From Bacillota bacterium (GTDB lineage Bacteria > Bacillota > Clostridia > Oscillospirales > Ruminococcaceae): a stretch of DNA of 17,622 bases. The translations under genes and the position numbers were made by a program. The notes under the pieces are model-generated. The model was not told where the DNA came from, made no database searches, and saw only the letters and a program-made list of their open reading frames with translations. Each line of letters opens with the position of its first letter. The stretch's first letter is position 1. This document shows, in pieces, positions 13,902 to 17,622 of the stretch. Where the stretch lies: contig JAEWZG010000109.1 in assembly GCA_023395435.1 (NCBI GenBank), positions 1 to 17,622 of the forward strand, given 5' to 3'.

Positions 13902-14930
13902 TTGAAAAACACAATTAATCTTAAAAAAGGTATTAATCTCGGTGGCTGGCTTTCACAATGCGAATACAATAACGAACACTACGACTCATTTATTAATGAA
14001 GAAGACATTAAGAACATATCCGAAATGGGCTTTGACCACATCAGAGTGCCTTTTGACCTTGAATTAATCGAAACAGACAACGGCAACCCTATTTTAGAAA
14101 ATTACAAATACTTTGACAACTGTATTGAATGGGCTGATAAATACGGACTAAAGGTAATTCTTGATATGCATAAGGCCCCTGGATATTCATTTATTGAAGC
14201 ATATGCACCAACCAACACACTATTAAATACTGAATCAATCCAAAATCATTACATTAATTTATGGGTTGAAATGGCCAAAAGATACGGGAAGCACCCTGAT
14301 ATGGTTGTTTTTGAACTTCTCAACGAGCTTGTAGAAGAACATCTAAGTGAGCCATGGAACATTCTTTCACATAAAACTATTGCTGAAATAAGAAAATATG
14401 CTCCTGATACAAAAATCATTGTCGGCGGTATAAACTGGAATAGCGTATTTGCTGTTAAACTCTTGGGCAAGCCTTATGACGAAAACATCATTTATAACTT
14501 CCATTGCTATGAACCACTCTTTTTCACTCACCAGAGAGCATACTGGGTACCTGAAATTAAAGACATTGAAGAAATTGAATACCCATTAAGCAAGGAACAA
14601 CTTATTCAATATAATGGTATTTTATCTGATGAACATCAAAAAACTCTTAGAAATTCATTCTTCAATAAGGAATCTTCAGAATTATTTGAAGCAATATTTG
14701 AAGATGCTGTTAAGTTCGCAGAAAAAATAAATGTTCAGCTTTACTGTGGCGAATATGGTGTAATTGACCAAGCTCCTCTTGAAGGCACAGTAAACTGGTT
14801 CAAGGCAATCAATACTGCTTTTGAAAAACATAACATTGGCAGAGCAGTATGGACCTACAAAGAAAAGGACTTTGGTCTTATCGATGAGCATTATGCACCT
14901 GTCAAGGATGAAATAATTAAATACCTATAA
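13902..14930 (+). CDS. GH5 endo-beta-glucanase-like hydrolase, cytoplasmic
   Basis: A 342-residue glycoside hydrolase family 5 enzyme, a retaining endo-glucanase or exo-1,3-glucosidase type acting on beta-glucans. Conserved residues in order: R48 (FDHIRVPFD), H90 (LDMHKAPG), N141-E142 (acid/base, ELLNELVEEH), H201 and Y203 (NFHCYEP), nucleophile E284 (YCGEYG) and W317 (AVWTYK). All active-site positions of the family are filled. The opening INLKKGINLGGW resembles the exo-1,3-glucanase/cellulase group. There is no signal peptide, so it should work in the cytoplasm on imported oligosaccharides. The start is TTG at 13902, 6 bases after AGGGGGAG (13888-13895), and gives the natural family N-terminus; no in-frame ATG fits. 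It is transcribed divergently from an AraC regulator and ends in its own terminator. Exact substrate unknown. Confidence 0.88.
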   Translation: MKNTINLKKGINLGGWLSQCEYNNEHYDSFINEEDIKNISEMGFDHIRVPFDLELIETDNGNPILENYKYFDNCIEWADKYGLKVILDMHKAPGYSFIEAYAPTNTLLNTESIQNHYINLWVEMAKRYGKHPDMVVFELLNELVEEHLSEPWNILSHKTIAEIRKYAPDTKIIVGGINWNSVFAVKLLGKPYDENIIYNFHCYEPLFFTHQRAYWVPEIKDIEEIEYPLSKEQLIQYNGILSDEHQKTLRNSFFNKESSELFEAIFEDAVKFAEKINVQLYCGEYGVIDQAPLEGTVNWFKAINTAFEKHNIGRAVWTYKEKDFGLIDEHYAPVKDEIIKYL

Positions 14931-14935
14931 AAAAC

Positions 14936-14962
14936 AAAAAGCAGGTGTTGTACCTGCTTTTT
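14936..14962 (+). terminator. Bidirectional terminator between the GH5 and DUF1294 genes
   Basis: AAAAAGCAGGT (14936-14946) pairs with ACCTGCTTTTT (14952-14962), 11 bp with loop GTTGT. Six bases after the GH5 stop and two bases from the DUF1294 stop, it serves both convergent genes. Confidence 0.9.
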
Positions 14963-14964
14963 TA

Positions 14965-15270
14965 TTATACTATAAAGATTAGTACTAAAATAATAAGCTG
15001 AACTATCAGAATTGCTGGAACACCGATATAAAACTTTGGGTGTTTTGTTTTATGCCTGAAAGCTTTCATTCCAAGCAACGCACCGATACTTCCACCGAGG
15101 ACAGCAATAAGAAGCAAATCATGCTCTGGAATTCTCCACTTATGCTTAATTGCCTTTTTCTTGTCGACACCATACATTATAAAAGCAATAAAATTAATCA
15201 GCACAAAATAAATATTAAATATTAATAAGTACTTGAGTAAAAAGTCCTGAATTGTATTAAAAAACTGCAT
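14965..15270 (-). CDS. DUF1294 family small membrane protein
   Basis: A 101-residue integral membrane protein with three predicted membrane segments: about 12-36 (LLIFNIYFVLINFIAFIMYG), 53-75 (LLLIAVLGGSIGALLGM) and 80-101 (IGVPAILIVQLIILVLIFIV). The family hallmarks MYGVDKKKAIKHKWRIPE, LGGSIGALLGM and FRHKTKHPKF are all present. The function of this family is unknown. The start is ATG at 15270, 8 bases after AGGAG; an in-frame GTG at 15288 overlaps the ribosome site and is rejected. It is divergent from the MerR regulator, but it is a widespread single gene, so regulation by that protein is speculative. Confidence 0.88.
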   Translation of the reverse strand: MQFFNTIQDFLLKYLLIFNIYFVLINFIAFIMYGVDKKKAIKHKWRIPEHDLLLIAVLGGSIGALLGMKAFRHKTKHPKFYIGVPAILIVQLIILVLIFIV

Positions 15271-15301
15271 AATATATTCTCCTGCCACACTTTATGTTAT
15301 A

Positions 15302-15330
15302 ATAGTATCATGAATAAAAAAATATTTCAA
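15302..15330 (-). promoter_or_regulatory. Promoter of the DUF1294 gene
   Basis: TTGAAA (15330-15325), a 17-base spacer and TACTAT (15307-15302) on the minus strand, about 30 bases before the ATG at 15270. Confidence 0.55.
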
Positions 15331-15348
15331 ATTTTTTTAAGAAAACAC

Positions 15349-15379
15349 TTGACTCTCCTGTTAGGGTAGCATTTACACT
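15349..15379 (+). promoter_or_regulatory. MerR-type promoter with 19-bp spacer and operator
   Basis: TTGACT (15349-15354) and TACACT (15374-15379) are 19 bases apart, too long for ordinary sigma-A but the hallmark of MerR-activated promoters. The spacer holds an imperfect palindrome of form CTnnCCTnTnAGGnnAG (15353-15369). It lies directly upstream of the MerR gene, so the regulator very likely controls itself. Confidence 0.85.
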
Positions 15380-15405
15380 ATAAGCACGGGAAGGAATGAT
15401 GAAAA

Positions 15406-16212
15406 ATGTATCGAATCGGAGAATTCTCAAAGCTAACCAAAACCACTATTAAAACGCTTCGCTATTACGATGAAATCGGACTTTTAAAGCCCGCATATGT
15501 TGATAAAGAAAATGGATACCGTTACTACACAACCTCTCAGTTGTTTTCTCTTCACAAAATTATAGCGCTCCGTCAGATAGGGCTTTCTGTTACTGATACT
15601 CTTAATGTTATTTCCGGAGATAATGTTGAGAATATATTACAGAACAGAAAATCAGAAATTCAGTCATTCCTCAATGAAGCTCAAAATCAGCTCTCTCGTA
15701 TAAATTGTATTTTGTCAGAAAATGAGGAGGATTTATTTATGAATTATCAAGCTGTTATCAAGGATTTACCTGAATGTATTGTTTATAGTAAAAGAATGAA
15801 GCTGGATAGCTACAAAGATTATTTTACAGTTTTGCCTGCATTGGGAGAAGCTGTTACAAAAGCTAACCCTGGCATTAAATCTGGTTCGCCTGAATACTGT
15901 TTTATTGTTTCACACGACGGTGAATACAAGGAAAAGGATATTGACGTTGAATTCTGTGAAGCTGTTGACAGGATAGGAAAAGAAATTGACGGCGTAATTT
16001 TCAAGAAAATTGAAAGTGTAAAAGCTATCACAGTAATGCACAAAGGCTCATATGAAGGATTAATAAACGCATATGCTTTCATTATGAAATGGATTGAAGA
16101 CAACGGATATAAAATTATTGAAAATCCAAGAGAAAACTATATCGACGGCATCTGGAATAAAGAAAATGAAGAAGACTGGCTCACTGAGATTCAGGTCCCT
16201 GTAAAGAAGTAA
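15406..16212 (+). CDS. MerR-family regulator with GyrI-like effector-binding domain
   Basis: A 268-residue transcription activator of the BmrR type. Residues 1-70 are the winged helix-turn-helix (MYRIGEFSKLTKTTIKTLRY, then NGYRYYTTSQL). Residues about 75-107 form the dimer coiled coil, and about 112-268 a GyrI-like domain that binds lipophilic cations or other small molecules in relatives (MHKGSYEGLINAY, then EDWLTEIQVPV). In such proteins ligand binding untwists the promoter and activates transcription. The start is ATG at 15406, about 10 bases after AAGGA; an ATG at 15396 is out of frame. No transporter or detoxification gene follows in the same direction, and a strong terminator follows the gene. 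It therefore activates its own gene, and any other target lies outside this unit. Confidence 0.92.
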   Translation: MYRIGEFSKLTKTTIKTLRYYDEIGLLKPAYVDKENGYRYYTTSQLFSLHKIIALRQIGLSVTDTLNVISGDNVENILQNRKSEIQSFLNEAQNQLSRINCILSENEEDLFMNYQAVIKDLPECIVYSKRMKLDSYKDYFTVLPALGEAVTKANPGIKSGSPEYCFIVSHDGEYKEKDIDVEFCEAVDRIGKEIDGVIFKKIESVKAITVMHKGSYEGLINAYAFIMKWIEDNGYKIIENPRENYIDGIWNKENEEDWLTEIQVPVKK

Positions 16213-16215
16213 TAC

Positions 16216-16247
16216 AAAACGGCATCGGAATATCCGATGCCGTTTTT
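16216..16247 (+). terminator. Terminator of the MerR gene
   Basis: AAAACGGCATCGGA (16216-16229) pairs with TCCGATGCCGTTTT (16233-16246), 14 bp with loop ATA, followed by T on the plus strand. On the minus strand the A-run also gives a T-run, so it probably ends the convergent LRR gene too. Confidence 0.95.
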
Positions 16248-17237
16248 TTATTTTCTGTTCTTTTTTCTTATTACAAATAGAGTAACAGCTCCTGCCAAAA
16301 CTAAAAACACTGCAGCTATAATAACCACTATTGTGACATTTGAAGTCTTTGAATTAACTGTAATAGTAAAATCCTTTGTAATGTCCGTTCCAATTGCTTT
16401 GCCATCTGTTATAGTTGCAGTAACAACTATTTTCCCAGCACAATCAGCTTTTAGTATATTTCCTAAAATTTTTGCATGAGTGTCACCTGAATCTTTAATT
16501 GACCATGTGATTTCTTTTAAAGAGGCTGTATCCGGTGTGACAGATGCATTCAGTTCAAGTGCTTTATCAGCTGTCATTGTTGTACTATTAATTGATATGT
16601 CTGTGGCTGGTGAAAATGATAGTTGAGGAGTGACGTCGCCACTACGCCCTTCGGTGGAATCAAACTTCTTTAATTCAGAGACATCTGAAATAAAATTACT
16701 TCCACAATGTAAATCTGAAAGGTGAATATTCTTGCTTATTTCAAGCTTTGTTAGATGATTAAATTTACAATTCAAGAGTATCAGATCAGTATTGTTGCTT
16801 ATATCAAGTGTTGCAAGATAATTAGTATAGCAATACAAATGAGTCAGAGCAGTATTTTTACTCACATCGAGTTTTGTAAGATGATTATTAGAACAATCTA
16901 AATTTAACAAATTAGTATTTTTACTTAAATCCAGCGTTGACAAATCAGTATTGTTACACTTTAATATTTTCAGCTTTGTTGCATGGCTTACGTCAAGTGA
17001 TGTAAGATTACTGTTGGTCAAATCAACTTCCAATACATACTTACCGCCAATCTGTTCAGGAATAACAATATCTGTACTTCCATATTTAGTTGTATCAACA
17101 CCAGATATTCGTATATAACCATCAATGCAATCGGAATATGTAAACGCTGATGTGGATGTTGCACTTACCGGCAAAGCTCCAAATAACATAAGTCCAAGGA
17201 ACAAACTTAGTACAAATGATAATGCCCTATTTTTCAT
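16248..17237 (-). CDS. Surface leucine-rich-repeat protein with Ig-like domain and C-terminal membrane anchor
   Basis: A 329-residue exported protein. A signal peptide (residues 1-26, cleavage likely after VSA) is followed by a short N-terminal cap. Five 21-residue leucine-rich repeats come next (about 78-183; pattern LTxLDVSxNTxLxxLxCxxN, each with a Cys). A bacterial Ig-like (Big_2-type) domain follows (about 206-295), then a membrane helix (about 300-323) and a basic tail RKKNRK. This layout displays the repeats on the outer surface, where such domains usually bind proteins or polysaccharides. There is no LPXTG motif, so the anchor is a membrane helix. AGGAGG lies about 9 bases before the ATG. 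The C-terminal part is nearly duplicated in the next gene upstream (17382-17622). The binding partner is unknown; adhesion or interaction with a host or with plant material is inference. Confidence 0.88.
   Translation of the reverse strand: MKNRALSFVLSLFLGLMLFGALPVSATSTSAFTYSDCIDGYIRISGVDTTKYGSTDIVIPEQIGGKYVLEVDLTNSNLTSLDVSHATKLKILKCNNTDLSTLDLSKNTNLLNLDCSNNHLTKLDVSKNTALTHLYCYTNYLATLDISNNTDLILLNCKFNHLTKLEISKNIHLSDLHCGSNFISDVSELKKFDSTEGRSGDVTPQLSFSPATDISINSTTMTADKALELNASVTPDTASLKEITWSIKDSGDTHAKILGNILKADCAGKIVVTATITDGKAIGTDITKDFTITVNSKTSNVTIVVIIAAVFLVLAGAVTLFVIRKKNRK
16258..16377. repeat. Direct repeat, copy 1 (anchor-coding module)
   Basis: This 120-base stretch matches 17389-17508 without gaps at an offset of 1131 bases, with 12 mismatches counted by eye (about 90% identity). 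It codes for the membrane anchor and the end of the Ig-like domain. Confidence 0.9.
16680..17004 (-). repeat. Five 63-bp leucine-rich-repeat coding units
   Basis: The DNA encodes five in-frame 21-residue leucine-rich repeats. Units vary mostly in the solvent-exposed positions, while the Leu, Asn and Cys scaffold stays constant, as expected for a binding surface. Confidence 0.7.
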
Positions 17238-17294
17238 TATGTTTCTCCTCCTAAGAATATCAAGTCTTTATACAACATATGTTATATAATTTTA

Positions 17295-17322
17295 ATTATA
17301 TATTTATTTGTTGAAAAATCAA
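17295..17322 (-). promoter_or_regulatory. Probable promoter of the LRR protein gene
   Basis: TTGATT (17322-17317), a 16-base spacer and TATAAT (17300-17295) on the minus strand give a leader of about 50 bases before the ATG at 17237. The leader contains the palindrome AACATATGTT near 17274-17283. The whole region is so AT-rich that this call is tentative. Confidence 0.4.
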
Positions 17323-17381
17323 TATAGCATTAAGAAATTAACAAAACCGACATTATTATACAAATATAGGTTTTAAACATG

Positions 17382-17622
17382 TTAATATTTCTTTTTTCTT
17401 ATTGCAAATAGAGTAACAGCTCCTGCCAACACTAAAAACACTGCAGATATTATACACACTGTTGTTACATTTGAAATCTTTGAATTCACAATAATAGTAA
17501 AATCCTTTTTATATGCTGTTGCATCTGACTTGCCTGAATTGATTGTTGCTGTAATTGTAAGCTTGCCTGGCTTTTTTGCAGTAAGCTTGTTCCCTTGAAT
17601 AGTAGCTCCTGTTTTGCCGCTA
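17382..17622 (-). CDS. Partial paralog of the LRR surface protein (C-terminal 79 residues)
   Basis: The frame is open from the right window edge to TAA at 17384-17382, and the N-terminal part is outside. It encodes the end of an Ig-like domain (TGATIQGNKLTAKKPGKLTI), a membrane helix (SAVFLVLAGAVTLFAI) and the basic tail RKKKY. The last 40 residues are almost the same as in the gene at 16248-17237, and the DNA of that segment is about 90% identical. This gene lies upstream of that gene on the same strand, and the gap of 144 bases shows no convincing terminator, so read-through is possible. What the N-terminal part carries is not visible; a repeat-type binding domain is likely by analogy. Confidence 0.85.
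   Translation of the reverse strand, partial: SGKTGATIQGNKLTAKKPGKLTITATINSGKSDATAYKKDFTIIVNSKISNVTTVCIISAVFLVLAGAVTLFAIRKKKY
17389..17508. repeat. Direct repeat, copy 2 (anchor-coding module)
   Basis: Partner of the repeat at 16258-16377, in the same orientation. The similarity falls quickly on the N-terminal side within the Ig-like domain. Confidence 0.9.

Noticed and set aside
15396..15450. ATG at 15396 as the start of the MerR gene or of a leader peptide
   Set aside because: It is out of frame with the regulator, and the conserved MerR N-terminus begins exactly at 15406.

Overview
The window looks like chromosome from a low-GC, spore-forming Clostridia, most likely a plant-glucan-degrading gut or rumen lineage of the Ruminococcus or Lachnospiraceae kind. 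The reasons are AT-rich DNA with strong GGAGG ribosome sites, a CwlJ/GerQ-type spore germination pair, Gram-positive lipoprotein signals, and glycoside hydrolases of families 3 and 5 beside AraC-type regulators. The species assignment is an inference. I see no phage, transposase, CRISPR, tRNA or rRNA.

Layout, left to right. (1) 1-856, minus: an AraC-family regulator cut off at the window edge. (2) 857-1241: no protein gene, but a run of hairpins on the minus strand ending in an intrinsic terminator, the best candidate here for a structured non-coding RNA. (3) 1242-3222, minus: two paralogous metallo-beta-lactamase-fold lipoproteins in tandem, each with its own promoter, separated by a 319-base spacer holding an 18-bp inverted repeat and a terminator. 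(4) 3349-4766, minus: a two-gene operon of cwlJ, a spore cortex-lytic enzyme, and a GerQ-like coat protein with an unusual six-copy Gln/Met/Pro repeat. (5) 4916-5995, plus: a third, ComEC-like MBL lipoprotein with a C-terminal Cys-rich domain. (6) 6161-6634, plus: trmO, a tRNA t6A methyltransferase, with a palindrome at its transcription start. (7) 6687-8543, minus: a lipid-anchored GH3 glucosidase. (8) 8728-11424, plus: a SERCA-like Ca2+ P-type ATPase. (9) 11467-12471, minus: a patatin-like lipase. (10) 12564-13766, minus: an AraC regulator followed by a glyoxalase-fold (VOC) protein. (11) 13902-14930, plus and divergent from that regulator: a cytoplasmic GH5 glucanase started by TTG. (12) 14965-15270, minus: a small DUF1294 membrane protein. 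(13) 15406-16212, plus: a MerR regulator with a GyrI-like sensor domain and a textbook 19-bp-spacer promoter. (14) 16248-17622, minus: two tandem surface proteins that share a nearly identical C-terminal Ig-like domain and membrane anchor. The left one has leucine-rich repeats; the right one runs off the window.

How the genes work together. The clear units are cwlJ-gerQ (spore germination), the divergent AraC/GH5 pair (probably induction of oligosaccharide hydrolysis) and the tandem surface-protein cluster. The GH3 lipoprotein and the GH5 enzyme could both act on beta-glucans, GH3 outside the membrane and GH5 inside. The other genes are housekeeping or single-gene units bounded by strong terminators, several of them shared between convergent genes.

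In several genes the longest open frame starts at a GTG or TTG that overlaps or precedes the ribosome-binding site. I moved those starts to the codon correctly spaced from the site (trmO, the Ca2+ ATPase, the VOC protein, the second AraC, GH5 and DUF1294).
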